A stretch of 64,000 nucleotides of DNA from contig NZ_BMPB01000005.1 in the NCBI RefSeq assembly GCF_014647375.1, positions 1 to 64,000 on the forward strand, given 5' to 3'. Source of the DNA: Parabacteroides faecis. Its GTDB lineage: Bacteria; Bacteroidota; Bacteroidia; Bacteroidales; Tannerellaceae. The notes beneath the pieces are model-generated. The model worked only from the letters and a program-made list of their open reading frames with translations. It made no database searches and was not told the DNA's origin. Every line of letters starts with the position of its first letter. Positions within the stretch are counted from its first letter, which is position 1. The translations under genes were made by a program, and so were the position numbers. Positions 42,795 through 53,300 of this stretch are shown here, in pieces.

Positions 42795-45700
42795 ATGTTA
42801 CGATTATTATATACATTCATAATAAGTATCTCCTTTTTCTCTTTCGCCTGGGCGGATGGTAGTAAGTATGCAACCAGCTCTGCATTGGCATCCGGGAAAT
42901 GGGTAAAGATACAGATTGAAGACAGAGGAATTTATAAACTGACATATGCCGACCTGCGGGGGATGGGATTTTCTGACCCGGCGAAGGTTTCCGTACATGG
43001 TTACGGTGGTTGTATGCTGGATGAAGATTTCTCAAATCCTTATATAGACGATATACCTGCCGTTCCGGTCTGGCGCGGTGACGATTACCTTTTATTTTAT
43101 GGCTGCGGAGTTATCAACTGGACGTATGACAAGAGTACGGAAAGTTTTGTCCATACCAATAATCCTTACTCCAATTACGGTTATTATTTCCTGACGGATG
43201 CTACTGGTACGAAAGAGATGGAATCGGTGGCTTCTGCTGCCGGTGCTTCTTTGAAAGTGACGACCTTTGATGATTATCGTTTGCATGAGAAGGATCTTGT
43301 ATCCGTGAATAATTCGGGACGGGAGCTTTTTGGCGAAGCGATGGATATGACCCTTTCAAGAGATTTCTCATTTACCGGAATAACCGGCATTACCAATGAT
43401 GACGGTAAAATAGCGTTACGCTTTATCGCCAAACCGACTACCGGTAACGGAAGCGTGAGTATGAGTGTGGATGGCGAGAAGTTATTGGAAAAAACGATTG
43501 CTCAAAGTGGTTCGAGTGGTAGTGAAACGTATACTATGGCGCGTTTGGTTTATGAGGTTGTGGACTGGAAAGGGGATAAAGGTACGAATGTAAAAGTAAA
43601 TGTAAGATACGGACAGCTGGGACATAAGAATGTCCATTTGGATTATATCCGTTTGCAGATGAAGCGGGAGCTACAACCGTATGGCGTCTGTACGTTTTTC
43701 CGTAGTCTGGCCTCTGTTGGAAATGCTTCCCGGTTTGTCATCCAGAATGCCAATACAAACACAATGGTTTTTGATGTAACGGATAAGTTAAATCCGAAAC
43801 AGATGGAAACGGAATTGAGTGGAGATGAATTGTCTTTCTCTATCCCGGCAGGGACGTTGAGAGAGTTTGCATTGGTGCAAAGAAATCAGGCGTTCCCTAC
43901 TCCGGAAGTCGTAGGTGATGTAACGAACCAGGATTTACATGCTTTGCCGCAGACCGATATGATCATTATAGCCCAACCCGGGCTGACTGCACAGGCAGAA
44001 CGACTGGCCGAGGCGCATCGTACCCGTGACGGCCTGACGGTTCAGGTGGTCACTCCGGATGCTATTTATAACGAGTTTTCGAGCGGTACTCCGGATGCTA
44101 CGGCTTACCGTCGTTTTATGAAGATGTTTTACGATCGTCAGACTTCGGAAGAGGATGCTCCCAAGTATCTGCTTCTTTTCGGTGACGGGGCGTTTGATAA
44201 CCGTTTCATCACGTCCGGCTGGCAGAATGTGACGACAAGTAATATGCTGTTGACCTACCAGACGGAAGAATCGTTGAATGAACGATCGTTTGTTATAGAC
44301 GATTATTTCGGTTTTCTGGATGATAGCAATAATGGAAAAGAACTGATGTCTGCCAGAGTCGATATCGGGATAGGCCGTTTCCCGGTCAGAACACTGGCTG
44401 AGGCAACCAATATGGTGAATAAGGTCATCGGTTATATGGATAATAAAGATACCGGATCGTGGAAAAACAATGTCTGTTTTGTGGCGGATGACGGGAGCAG
44501 TGCGGACGGCTATATGATAAATCATGCAGACCAGGCTGACCGGTTGGGTGAATATATCAATACAAGCCATCCCGAATTTCTGGTGAATAAGATTTATTTT
44601 GATGCTTATAAGAAAGATGTTTCAGGAGGTCTGGCTACTTATCCTGATGTAAAAACGAATATTCAGAAGCAACTCAAAAACGGATTGTTACTGATAAATT
44701 ATACCGGACATGGGAGCACTACAGCCTGGAGTGATGAAAGGGTGTTGACTGAAAGTGATATAACTCAATCGACTTATACACGTTTGCCTATCTGGATTAC
44801 GGCAACTTGTGATTTTTGCCGTTTTGATGCTTCGGTCACTTCCGCCGGCGAGCAGGTTTTCCTTAATAAGGTGAGTGGCGGTATCGGTTTGTTCACGACG
44901 ACCCGCGTGGCCTATTCCACTCCGAACTTCGAAATCAATGACAATCTGATCCGTAATCTGTTCGAGAAAAAGAACGGACGTCGTCTGACATTGGGGGAAG
45001 TTATGAAAGCAACGAAGAGGGCATTAGGTTCGAGCCGGTATAAACTGGGATTTGCTCTGATCGGTGACCCGGCATTGAAGTTGGCTTATCCGGAATATCG
45101 TATGCAGGTAACGGCCGTAAACGGGAACCCGGTGACGGATGATCCGGTAGATTTCAAAGCGTTGCAAAAAATAACAGTAGAAGGGGAAGTGTTGAATGCA
45201 GATGGGAATGTAGCAACGGACTTTTCCGGTTTGTTGAACCCGACTGTCTTGGATAGCCGTGTCTCTTATGAAACGCTGGATAATAACAAGACCGGCAATA
45301 CATTTAAGTATACTGATTATTCGAATATACTTTTTATTGGTAACGATTCGGTCCGTGCCGGAAAATTTAGTTTTACCTTTACCGTACCGAAGGATATATC
45401 CTATTCAAACGAATTCGGAAAGATGAATCTATACGCTTCGGATGAAACGAATAATCTGGAAGCACAGGGTGCTTACCTGAATTATCGTGTCGGAGGAACG
45501 GATGATAATGCGGAAGACGATCATGACGGTCCGGAGATTCGTGTCCTGTATATGAACGATTCTACATTTGTCAATGGTGGTCAGGTCAATACGACGCCGT
45601 TCTTTGTGGCACGTCTTTGGGATAAAAGTGGTGTGAATATCACCGGTAGCAGTATCGGGCATGATATGATGCTGATCATTGATGGCGATCCGTCACTCAG

Positions 45701-46187
45701 TTTCAACCTGAACAGTTATTATGAATTGATCCCGGGAAAAGATGGGGAAGGTATTGTGAAGTATTTACTTCCGGCGTTGACTCCGGGAATCCATACCGCT
45801 GAGTTTAAAGTTTGGGATATACAGAATAATTCGACTACGTATGAATTTGAGTTTGAAGTGGTGGAAGGGTTGAAGCCTTATCTGCTGGAACTGACCGCAA
45901 CACCTAGTCCGGCACGCGAGCAGGTAGAATTCCACTTGTTCCACAACCGTCCGGAAAGCCAGTTGACGGTTGGTATTATGGTATATGATATGATGGGGCG
46001 CCTGCAATGGAAACATCAGGAAACCGGAGCATCCGAGCTATTCAAATCGTATACGGTAACCTGGGATCTGACGAATAACAGAGGCGGACGTCTCCGTCCC
46101 GGCATATATATATATCGTGCGGCAATCAGTTCCGGAGGCTCTAAGGAGGCTACGGATGCAAAGAAATTAATAATCCTCGCACAATAA
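42795..46187 (+). CDS. porU: Type IX secretion system sortase PorU
   Basis: A 1130-residue gingipain-like (C25) cysteine peptidase. It cleaves the C-terminal sorting domain from type IX cargo at the cell surface and joins the cargo to lipopolysaccharide. A signal peptide is visible (MLRLLYTFIISISFFSFAWA). The peptidase core (residues about 390-780) includes 'YLLLFGDGAFDNR', 'INYTGHGSTTAWSDE' with catalytic His639, and 'WITATCDFCRFD' with catalytic Cys672. A beta-sandwich follows. The C-terminal about 85 residues ('TATPSPAREQVEFHLFHN', 'VYDMMGRLQWKH', 'NRGGRLRPGIYIYRA') are themselves a sorting-type domain. Length and order before porV match the Porphyromonas arrangement. Confidence 0.95.
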   Translation: MLRLLYTFIISISFFSFAWADGSKYATSSALASGKWVKIQIEDRGIYKLTYADLRGMGFSDPAKVSVHGYGGCMLDEDFSNPYIDDIPAVPVWRGDDYLLFYGCGVINWTYDKSTESFVHTNNPYSNYGYYFLTDATGTKEMESVASAAGASLKVTTFDDYRLHEKDLVSVNNSGRELFGEAMDMTLSRDFSFTGITGITNDDGKIALRFIAKPTTGNGSVSMSVDGEKLLEKTIAQSGSSGSETYTMARLVYEVVDWKGDKGTNVKVNVRYGQLGHKNVHLDYIRLQMKRELQPYGVCTFFRSLASVGNASRFVIQNANTNTMVFDVTDKLNPKQMETELSGDELSFSIPAGTLREFALVQRNQAFPTPEVVGDVTNQDLHALPQTDMIIIAQPGLTAQAERLAEAHRTRDGLTVQVVTPDAIYNEFSSGTPDATAYRRFMKMFYDRQTSEEDAPKYLLLFGDGAFDNRFITSGWQNVTTSNMLLTYQTEESLNERSFVIDDYFGFLDDSNNGKELMSARVDIGIGRFPVRTLAEATNMVNKVIGYMDNKDTGSWKNNVCFVADDGSSADGYMINHADQADRLGEYINTSHPEFLVNKIYFDAYKKDVSGGLATYPDVKTNIQKQLKNGLLLINYTGHGSTTAWSDERVLTESDITQSTYTRLPIWITATCDFCRFDASVTSAGEQVFLNKVSGGIGLFTTTRVAYSTPNFEINDNLIRNLFEKKNGRRLTLGEVMKATKRALGSSRYKLGFALIGDPALKLAYPEYRMQVTAVNGNPVTDDPVDFKALQKITVEGEVLNADGNVATDFSGLLNPTVLDSRVSYETLDNNKTGNTFKYTDYSNILFIGNDSVRAGKFSFTFTVPKDISYSNEFGKMNLYASDETNNLEAQGAYLNYRVGGTDDNAEDDHDGPEIRVLYMNDSTFVNGGQVNTTPFFVARLWDKSGVNITGSSIGHDMMLIIDGDPSLSFNLNSYYELIPGKDGEGIVKYLLPALTPGIHTAEFKVWDIQNNSTTYEFEFEVVEGLKPYLLELTATPSPAREQVEFHLFHNRPESQLTVGIMVYDMMGRLQWKHQETGASELFKSYTVTWDLTNNRGGRLRPGIYIYRAAISSGGSKEATDAKKLIILAQ

Positions 46188-46256
46188 AGTAAAGTAAAAT
46201 CAGTTTATATGTTCGTAAGGTAAATTTTTATTTACCACGTTTTTAACAGATATAGT

Positions 46257-47456
46257 ATGATAAAAGAATTAAGAATCAGTACACTTATAGTTGCAATCAG
46301 CCTTTTGGCTACTTTCACGGTGTTGCACGCCGAGGGTGATAAGGCTAAATTTGCTCCGGTTAATACGGCGGTACCTTCACTGTCTATTGCTCCTGATGCC
46401 CGTGGCGGTGCAATGGGTGACAACGGAGCTTCAACTACTCCCGATATAAACTCTCAATATTGGAATCCGGCAAAGTATGCGTTTATGTATAGTAAAGCGG
46501 GTGTTTCTTTGTCATATACTCCCTGGTTGCGTAAATTGGTAAATGATGTGGCTTTGGCGAATTTGGCTGGTTATTACAAGATCGGCGATAGTGATTTACA
46601 GGCGGTCGGTGCTTCTTTACGTTATTTTTCGTTAGGAGATGTGCCTTATAATCCTATTAACGGGGAATCGACCGGTGGTTACTCGGTGAGCCCCTATGAA
46701 ATGGCTTTCGATGTAAGTTACAGCCGTAAATTGTCTGAGTCTTATTCGATGGCTGTTGCTATGCGTTATATCCGTTCGGATATGGGAACGGATCCTTCCG
46801 ATGAAAGCCGTGTACCCGGTAATGCATTTGCTGCGGATATTGCGGGTTATCTGGAAAAATATGTGATCCTGGGTAACAGTGAATGTTTGTGGAGTTTTGG
46901 TTTCAATGTATCCAATATCGGTACGAAGATTTCTTATGACGGCGGGGAACATAATGAGTTCATTCCGACGACTCTTCGTCTGGGAACCGGTTTGCTTTAT
47001 CCGATCGACGACTATAACCGGATCGGTCTGTATCTTGACTTGAGTAAATATCTGGTGCCGAGTTTGCCTTATCTGCGTGAAGGTTATACTCAAGAAGAGA
47101 AAGATGAATACGATAAGAAAAAAGAAGAATATAATGATGTATCTGGTATTTCCGGTATTTTCAAGTCTTTTGGCGATTCACCCGACGGTTTCAAAGGCGA
47201 ATTGCAGGAAGTGATGGTTTCTATTGGTGCAGAATATAGTTATAACGACCAGTTTTTCCTTCGCGGAGGTTATTTCTATGAAAATGCAAATAAAGGTAAC
47301 CGTCAGTATTTCTCTGTCGGAGCAGGTTTCCGTATGAGTGTATTCCAGTTGGATGCAGCTTATCTGGTAAGTACGGTTCAGAGTAACCCGTTGGACCAGA
47401 CGCTTCGTTTTTCTCTGTCGTTCGATATGGACGGTATCAAGAACCTGTTCAGATAA
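46257..47456 (+). CDS. porV: Type IX secretion outer-membrane protein PorV
   Basis: A 399-residue FadL-like outer-membrane beta-barrel (LptO/PorV). It captures cargo at the Sov translocon and delivers it to PorU. After the signal peptide ending LHAEG (about residue 27) comes the family hallmark 'LSIAPDARGGAMGDNGASTTPDINSQYWNPAKYAF' (about 44-78). Repeated amphipathic strands follow, and the chain ends in an aromatic residue pattern (SFDMDGIKNLFR). A charged insertion (YTQEEKDEYDKKKEEYND, about 280-297) is probably a surface loop. It lies 69 bases after porU in the same direction. Confidence 0.94.
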   Translation: MIKELRISTLIVAISLLATFTVLHAEGDKAKFAPVNTAVPSLSIAPDARGGAMGDNGASTTPDINSQYWNPAKYAFMYSKAGVSLSYTPWLRKLVNDVALANLAGYYKIGDSDLQAVGASLRYFSLGDVPYNPINGESTGGYSVSPYEMAFDVSYSRKLSESYSMAVAMRYIRSDMGTDPSDESRVPGNAFAADIAGYLEKYVILGNSECLWSFGFNVSNIGTKISYDGGEHNEFIPTTLRLGTGLLYPIDDYNRIGLYLDLSKYLVPSLPYLREGYTQEEKDEYDKKKEEYNDVSGISGIFKSFGDSPDGFKGELQEVMVSIGAEYSYNDQFFLRGGYFYENANKGNRQYFSVGAGFRMSVFQLDAAYLVSTVQSNPLDQTLRFSLSFDMDGIKNLFR

Positions 47457-47468
47457 TCAGTTGAAGGT

Positions 47469-47945
47469 ATGAAGATACGTGTAGGTTTTGGTTATGATGT
47501 GCATGCCCTGGTCCCTGACCGGGAGTTATGGATGGGCGGTATCCGGATAGAGCATACATTAGGACTGCTGGGACACAGTGATGCCGATGTGTTGATCCAT
47601 GCCATTTGCGATGCTTTGCTCGGAGCGGCGAATATGCGCGATATCGGCTATCATTTTCCCGATACGGCAGGTGAATACAAGAATATAGACAGCAAGATAT
47701 TATTACGCGACACAATGAAATTGCTGCGTGAGGCCGGTTATGAGTTGGGCAATATCGATGCAACCGTTGCTGCTGAACGTCCGAAGCTGAATCCGCATAT
47801 TCCTGCGATGAAGCAGACTCTGGCAGAAGTGATGCAGGTAGACGAAGATGATATTTCCATCAAGGCGACAACAACTGAAAAGCTGGGTTTTACCGGACGC
47901 CAGGAAGGTATTGCAGCTTATGCTACTGTGCTGATCCAGAAATAA
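47469..47945 (+). CDS. ispF: 2-C-methyl-D-erythritol 2,4-cyclodiphosphate synthase
   Basis: A 158-residue zinc enzyme of the MEP isoprenoid pathway forming the cyclic diphosphate. Motifs are 'RVGFGYDVHALVPDRELWMGG' with DVH metal residues (residues 3-23), 'LGLLGHSDADVLIHAICDALLGA' with the second His, 'IGYHFPDTAGEYKNIDS', 'NIDATVAAERPKLNPH' and 'ISIKATTTEKLGFTGRQEGIAAYA'. Length is exact for the family. It is 12 bases after porV. Its last 23 bases overlap the 3' end of the convergent sensor-kinase gene. Confidence 0.97.
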   Translation: MKIRVGFGYDVHALVPDRELWMGGIRIEHTLGLLGHSDADVLIHAICDALLGAANMRDIGYHFPDTAGEYKNIDSKILLRDTMKLLREAGYELGNIDATVAAERPKLNPHIPAMKQTLAEVMQVDEDDISIKATTTEKLGFTGRQEGIAAYATVLIQK

Positions 47946-49836
47946 CTATATTTTCGTGATGAACTTCGCAGGGGATTGTGAACCAGAATGTACTTCCTTT
48001 CCCCTCTTTTGATTCTACGCCGATCTCTCCGTTCAGACGCTTTACGATGGTCTGGCAAATAGATAATCCCAATCCTGTTCCCTGTATAAAGTTGTCGAAT
48101 TTGGCAAACCGTTCGAAAACATGCGGTACGTTTTCTCTGGTAATGCCTTTGCCGGTATCGGAAACATAGAAGCGCAATCCGTTCCCTGTTTCTTCATATC
48201 CCATTTTTATACAGCCTTCGAAAGTGAACTTGCAGGCATTTGTCAGGAAGTTGGTTATGACTTGTGTCAGGCGCGTCTTCTCCGAATAGATATAACAAGG
48301 TCGTTCCGGAATTGAATATTCCAGTGTCACTCCCTCTTTGGGCCGGCTTTTGAAAGTTTGTGCTAATGTGATGAACAAAGTGGACACATCGATATTGGAG
48401 AACGTGAATTCCAGTTGATCGGCTTCTATCTTTGACAGGTCCAGGATATCGTTGACCAATTGTAACAAGAGTTCATTATTGGTTTCTATGATATTGCAGA
48501 ATTCGATCGTGTCTTCCGGGCTTTCCGAATGGGCTATCAGGTTGGAAAAGCCTACGATTGCGTTTAATGGTGTCCGTATTTCGTGGCTCATATTTGCCAG
48601 GAAGGCACTTTTTAAGCGGTTAGCTTCTTCTGCTTTTTCTTTTTCACGCCGTTCTTCCTCTTGTTTGAGCTTTTGGAAATAAAGACGGAAACGTAGCACT
48701 GCTATTGTTGCCAGCAGGCAGATGATCGCAAATGCACTAAATATGTGTATCTTATATTTCTGGAAAAAGGTTGGAGGCTGCTGATAATAAATGGCATTCA
48801 ACGGAAAACGGGATGGTTCGATGCCGTGGTTGAAAAGATGTTGGTAGTTAAGGTGCGTATGTGGTTCTCCTCCGATATGAGTTGAGATATCCCGTGCCTC
48901 TGTTCCTCCCAGTATCAATCGGATAGTGGAGATTACGGATTTGCTGAAATCGTTTTCTGAGATGTAATGTCCTCCTGCAAAGTTGCCGGTTTCGATGTTC
49001 AGGTCTGCCAAAAGATATACCGGGGGTTGCGAAAAGCTGTTGGTCATTTTTTGCACATTATCTATCAGATAATGATTTTCTTGAGTTTGTTTGAATACAA
49101 ACCAGGAATAATAGATAATTCCGGTTTCTTTGCCGTAAAGGCTTAAACTATCCAGCAGATTTTCGGTAGAAAGGTCCGGAGTCGACAAGACCTTCAGTTT
49201 TAATTCGGGAAAGTCTGCCTGCATTGTTTTCGACAGTTCTTGCTCGGTATATAAGCTGATATACCGGTTATCGCGGATAAAGACTATCTTATTCAGTTCG
49301 GGTTGTAATTTCTTTATTGTTTCGATGGTTTCTTTTACAAAAAGAGGCTGGATTAATCTGGTTACATTGTATCCTTTTACCTGATCTTCTGTGAGAGCCA
49401 TGTGTTGAATGGTTTGCAAGTCCCTGCCCAGCAGATACTCTATTTTGGTAGGGATCAACTCCTGGGAATGGCAGATGATAGTAGGAACACCTTTCCATTC
49501 CTTTTCGAAAAGAGATCGGCAGACCAGCCAGGAGGGGTCTCCTATACAAACAATCACTTTTGGAGGAACTGTATATTTTTTTCGTAATATCCCGACTTTC
49601 TCATTTACGTCTGTCGTATCTTTCATGGCAGGTATTGAGAGTTCTTCTCCGACTACAGACATATTTTCTTTGGCGAAAGTGTTGTTGATCGCTTCGTAAA
49701 TACCTTGTGTCCATACTTCGCTGAAGTTTATGGAATGCACAACTAATATGTAATCGTCTTTATCGTGTGGGAGGGCTAAAGAACGACAGGTTAGTAGTAT
49801 AAAGGATAATATGAAAAAAAGTCTTTTCATACGCAC
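47923..49836 (-). CDS. Sensor histidine kinase with periplasmic binding-protein-like domain
   Basis: A 637-residue (or 635 from the second ATG) inner-membrane kinase. It has a signal or anchor (RLFFILSFILLTCRSLA), then a periplasmic domain (about 25-345) with an ABC-type substrate-binding look ('YILVVHSINFSEVWTQGIYEA', 'VIVCIGDPSWLVCRSLF', 'VYLLADLNIETGNFAGGHYIS'). A membrane helix (about 366-386) and a short coiled coil follow. HisKA has 'LANMSHEIRTPLNAIVGFSN' with the phospho-accepting His418. HATPase_c has 'LTNACKFTFEG', 'DTGKGI' and 'GTGLGLSIC'. No receiver domain or response regulator is adjacent, so the output partner is elsewhere. Ligand unknown. Confidence 0.88.
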   Translation of the reverse strand: MRMKRLFFILSFILLTCRSLALPHDKDDYILVVHSINFSEVWTQGIYEAINNTFAKENMSVVGEELSIPAMKDTTDVNEKVGILRKKYTVPPKVIVCIGDPSWLVCRSLFEKEWKGVPTIICHSQELIPTKIEYLLGRDLQTIQHMALTEDQVKGYNVTRLIQPLFVKETIETIKKLQPELNKIVFIRDNRYISLYTEQELSKTMQADFPELKLKVLSTPDLSTENLLDSLSLYGKETGIIYYSWFVFKQTQENHYLIDNVQKMTNSFSQPPVYLLADLNIETGNFAGGHYISENDFSKSVISTIRLILGGTEARDISTHIGGEPHTHLNYQHLFNHGIEPSRFPLNAIYYQQPPTFFQKYKIHIFSAFAIICLLATIAVLRFRLYFQKLKQEEERREKEKAEEANRLKSAFLANMSHEIRTPLNAIVGFSNLIAHSESPEDTIEFCNIIETNNELLLQLVNDILDLSKIEADQLEFTFSNIDVSTLFITLAQTFKSRPKEGVTLEYSIPERPCYIYSEKTRLTQVITNFLTNACKFTFEGCIKMGYEETGNGLRFYVSDTGKGITRENVPHVFERFAKFDNFIQGTGLGLSICQTIVKRLNGEIGVESKEGKGSTFWFTIPCEVHHENIVISGSAQ

Positions 49837-49880
49837 AATTATGAATTTTACGACGCTATGAAATTCAGTCTATTTCGAGC

Positions 49881-49888
49881 AAAGATAT
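49881..49888 (-). promoter_or_regulatory. -7 box of the sensor-kinase gene
   Basis: Minus-strand TATCTTTG (TAnnTTTG), 44 bases upstream of 49836. Confidence 0.5.
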
Positions 49889-49906
49889 GTATTATTCTTT
49901 GTAATT

Positions 49907-49937
49907 TTGCTTATCCCGTCGTTAATTTGTAGTTTTG
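49907..49937 (+). promoter_or_regulatory. Promoter of the SUI1-addA-like unit
   Basis: TTTG (49907-49910), 19 bases, TAGTTTTG (49930-49937): a textbook Bacteroidetes promoter, 23 bases before the ATG at 49961. Confidence 0.7.
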
Positions 49938-49960
49938 AACCGAATAAAATTGAATGAGTT

Positions 49961-50305
49961 ATGAAGAGTAATGACTGGAAAGACCGTTTGGGAGTAATGT
50001 ACTCCACTAATCCGGATTTTCAATATAATACAGGGGGAGAGGAAGAAGAGGATACACTTCCTAAAGAAAAGCAGCTATTGCGTATTTCACTGGACAAACG
50101 TAACCGGGGAGGTAAAGCCGTTACATTGATTACCGGATTCCGTGGAACGACGGACGATCTGGAGGCATTAGGCAAGTTCCTGAAGGTAAAATGCGGTGTG
50201 GGTGGTTCTGCCAAAGACGGCGAGATCATCGTGCAGGGAGATTTGCGCCAGAAGGTGCTCGAGATATTGCAAAAGGAAGGCTATACAAAAAGTCGGGTCA
50301 TATAA
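49961..50305 (+). CDS. SUI1/YciH-family translation initiation factor
   Basis: A 114-residue protein related to eukaryotic eIF1. The C-terminal about 75 residues form the SUI1 domain: 'RISLDKRNRGGKAVTLITGF', '[35 protein letters not shown]'. The N-terminal about 35 residues are acidic and probably flexible. In E. coli, YciH can influence start-site discrimination, but the physiological role in Bacteroidetes is not settled. It precedes the helicase-nuclease gene by 21 bases under one promoter. Confidence 0.93.
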   Translation: MKSNDWKDRLGVMYSTNPDFQYNTGGEEEEDTLPKEKQLLRISLDKRNRGGKAVTLITGFRGTTDDLEALGKFLKVKCGVGGSAKDGEIIVQGDLRQKVLEILQKEGYTKSRVI

Positions 50306-50326
50306 GGTCTAATTAATTGAGATAAT

Positions 50327-53300
50327 ATGCTAACTGTTTACAGAGCTTCGGCCGGAGCGGGTAAGACTCATAAGCTGACCGGTGAATACCTGACCTTATT
50401 GTTTGCCGGGTCGGGGGCTTATCGCCGTATCCTGGCGGTAACGTTTACCAACAAGGCTACCGATGAGATGAAAGGTCGTATTGTAGAGGAACTTTACAAT
50501 CTCTCATCCGGTCGTAAATCCGATTATGTGGAGTCGTTGTGCTCGACTTACTCTCTGACTGAAGAACAAGTCCGTAAACAGGCTACTAAGATATTGATCG
50601 ATATCCTTCACGATTATTCGGCATTCAATATAAGCACAATCGACCGCTTTTTCCAGCAAACCATGAGGGCCTTTACCCGTGAGATCGGTTTACAGGGTGG
50701 TTATGGCATTGAAATGGATCAGGAACTGGTGCTGACTACAGCTGTCGATAATCTATTGGCTGATCTGGAAAAACCGGAAAGTAAGGAATTATTAGGCTGG
50801 TTGCTCCGTTTTGCAGAAGATAAAATCGAGAATGGAGGAGAATGGAATCTCCGTAAAGATATCATGTCCCTGAGCCGTGAAGTTTTTAAGGAAAGCTATA
50901 AGGCTTCCAGTGAAGAAGTCGCTAAGGATATCCGGAACAAGGAAGCACTTGAAAACTATAAGAATGAATTATTCGGCATTATCCGTTCGGTAGAGGCGGA
51001 AGCGAAACGGTTAGGAGAGAGTGGACTGGCATTGCTTAATAAATATGCTATCCGTACGACTGATTTTAAAGGAGGAAGCCGTTCGCCGCTCACTTTGCTG
51101 GATCGTCTGGCTAAAGGCGAAATGAAAGAGCCGACCGCTACTTTTATCGGTTTGGCTGATAACCTGGAGGGTTGCTTTACGAAAACAACTTCTCTCGGGA
51201 CGCGTCAGATTATCGGTTGCATATTTGAGGAAGGACTGAATGACTGCATCAAGAAGATCATAGCCCTGTTCTCAAATCTGACTGCTTATAATACGGCCCG
51301 TGAGATTGTCCGTTATTACTATACTTTGGGGATTCTGACAGATGTTTCCCGGCAGATTGCTTCTTACCGCGAAGATAAGAATGTCATGCTGATCGCCGAT
51401 ACAACGGAGCTGCTGAATAAGGTGATCGGCGGAAGCGATGCTCCGTTCATCTACGAGAAAACAGGAACGCATGTGGATCATTATATGATCGACGAGTTTC
51501 AGGATACCAGTGGTATGCAATGGAATAATTTCCGTCCGCTGATAGAAGAAAGCCTGGCTCACGATCGTGCCAACCTGATCGTAGGAGATGTGAAACAAAG
51601 TATCTATCGTTTCCGCAACTCCGACTGGAAATTACTGGACGAACAGGTACAGGCTGATTTTTCGTCCGGGGAGGTAAAAGAAGAAACATTAAAAGAGAAT
51701 TGGCGTAGTTGCCGGAATATCGTAGAATTCAATAACACCTTTTTTACTGCTCTTCCGGGTGTTTTGCAAACCGTCTATAACGAAACTTTGCTGACTTCTT
51801 CGTTAAGTGAAGAGCAGCGTGCTGCTTATCTGACAAAGATCATGTCGGCTTATACTAAAAGTTATCAGCTGGTACCTCCGCCTTTTCAACAGAAAGACGG
51901 TCATGTGAAGATCGAATTCCTGACCGGTGATGAAGAGAAAGACTGGAAAGAGGAGGCGCTGGATCGTTTGCCCGGTGTGGTCGAACAGTTACAGGATAAC
52001 GGTTATGACTTGAAAGATATTGCTGTTCTGGTCCGGACCAATATGGAAGGGGCGATGGTGGCAGATAAGTTGCTTTCCTATAAAGAATCAAACCCGTCCG
52101 ATCGTTATCATTACGATATAATCTCTGATGATGCTCTGTTCGTTAGCGGGTCGCCGGCAGTCCGTTTTATGATCGCCCTGTTGCGTTATCTGAGAAATCC
52201 GGAAGATAAGATCAACGAACAGACCGCATTGTATTCCTACCGGATCCTGCAGGGAGCGATAGAAGATGAAGAACATTCGAATCTCTATTCAGTGGTTACT
52301 TCCGCTAATGTCTTTCCGCCGGAGATAGCCGCAGAGTTACAAGCCCTCTCCCGTCAGTCGTTGTATGAAATATCGGAAGGGATCTTCCGTCTCTTCTCCG
52401 GAGATTTTCAGGAGAATGAACAAGTCTTTGTCCAGGCATTCCTGGATATGGTATCGGAATATACTCAGAAAGAAAGTGCTGACCTGAGTCGTTTCCTTAA
52501 ATGGTGGGATGAAACGGGATATCGTAAAACGATCGCAACTCCGGATGCACAGAATGCGATCCGTATCCTGACCGTTCATAAGTCAAAGGGGTTAGGTTTC
52601 AAAGTTGTTGTTATTCCTTTTGGAGACTGGGAAATAGATCATAAACCCAGTAAGCCGGTTATCCTGTGGTGTAAGCCTGAAACGAAGCCTTTCAACCGGT
52701 TGCATCTGGTGCCTGTGCGTTACAGCCAGTCCTTGGGCAATACCATTTTTGCGGAAGATTATTTCCGTGAACGGCTACATGCCTTTATCGATAACCTGAA
52801 TACGCTGTATGTCGCTTTCACCCGTTCCAAAGACGAATTGATCGTGTTTGCTCCTCGTCCGAAGAAGATTAAGGAGGAAACGGGAGAAGTTGAAAAAATA
52901 TCTTCCATAGCCGATGCTTTGTGGGCAGCCTTATATGTGGAGGTACACGATACCCGTGAAGGAGATACGCTGGTCTCTTTGCCATCTTCTTTTGATACGA
53001 AAGCCGGTATTTTTGAGTTGGGCAATTGGTGGTATCCTTCGGCTGCAAAGTCGGATGAACACAGTCCGGAGGAGATAACGATGGCCCGTATCAGTTCGAT
53101 CTCTCCCGACGATCGTTTGCAACTACGTTTGCATGGAAAAGGCTTTTTCTTTGATAATGCCCGCCGTAAGCACGGAGCTTTGATGCATGAGGTACTGAGC
53201 CAGGTACGGACCCGCAAAGATATTCCTTCTGCTGTTGAAAGCTATCGTCTGTCGGGTGTCATAAACAAGGAAGAAGCAGAGTTGCTGATCGTTCGTTTGG

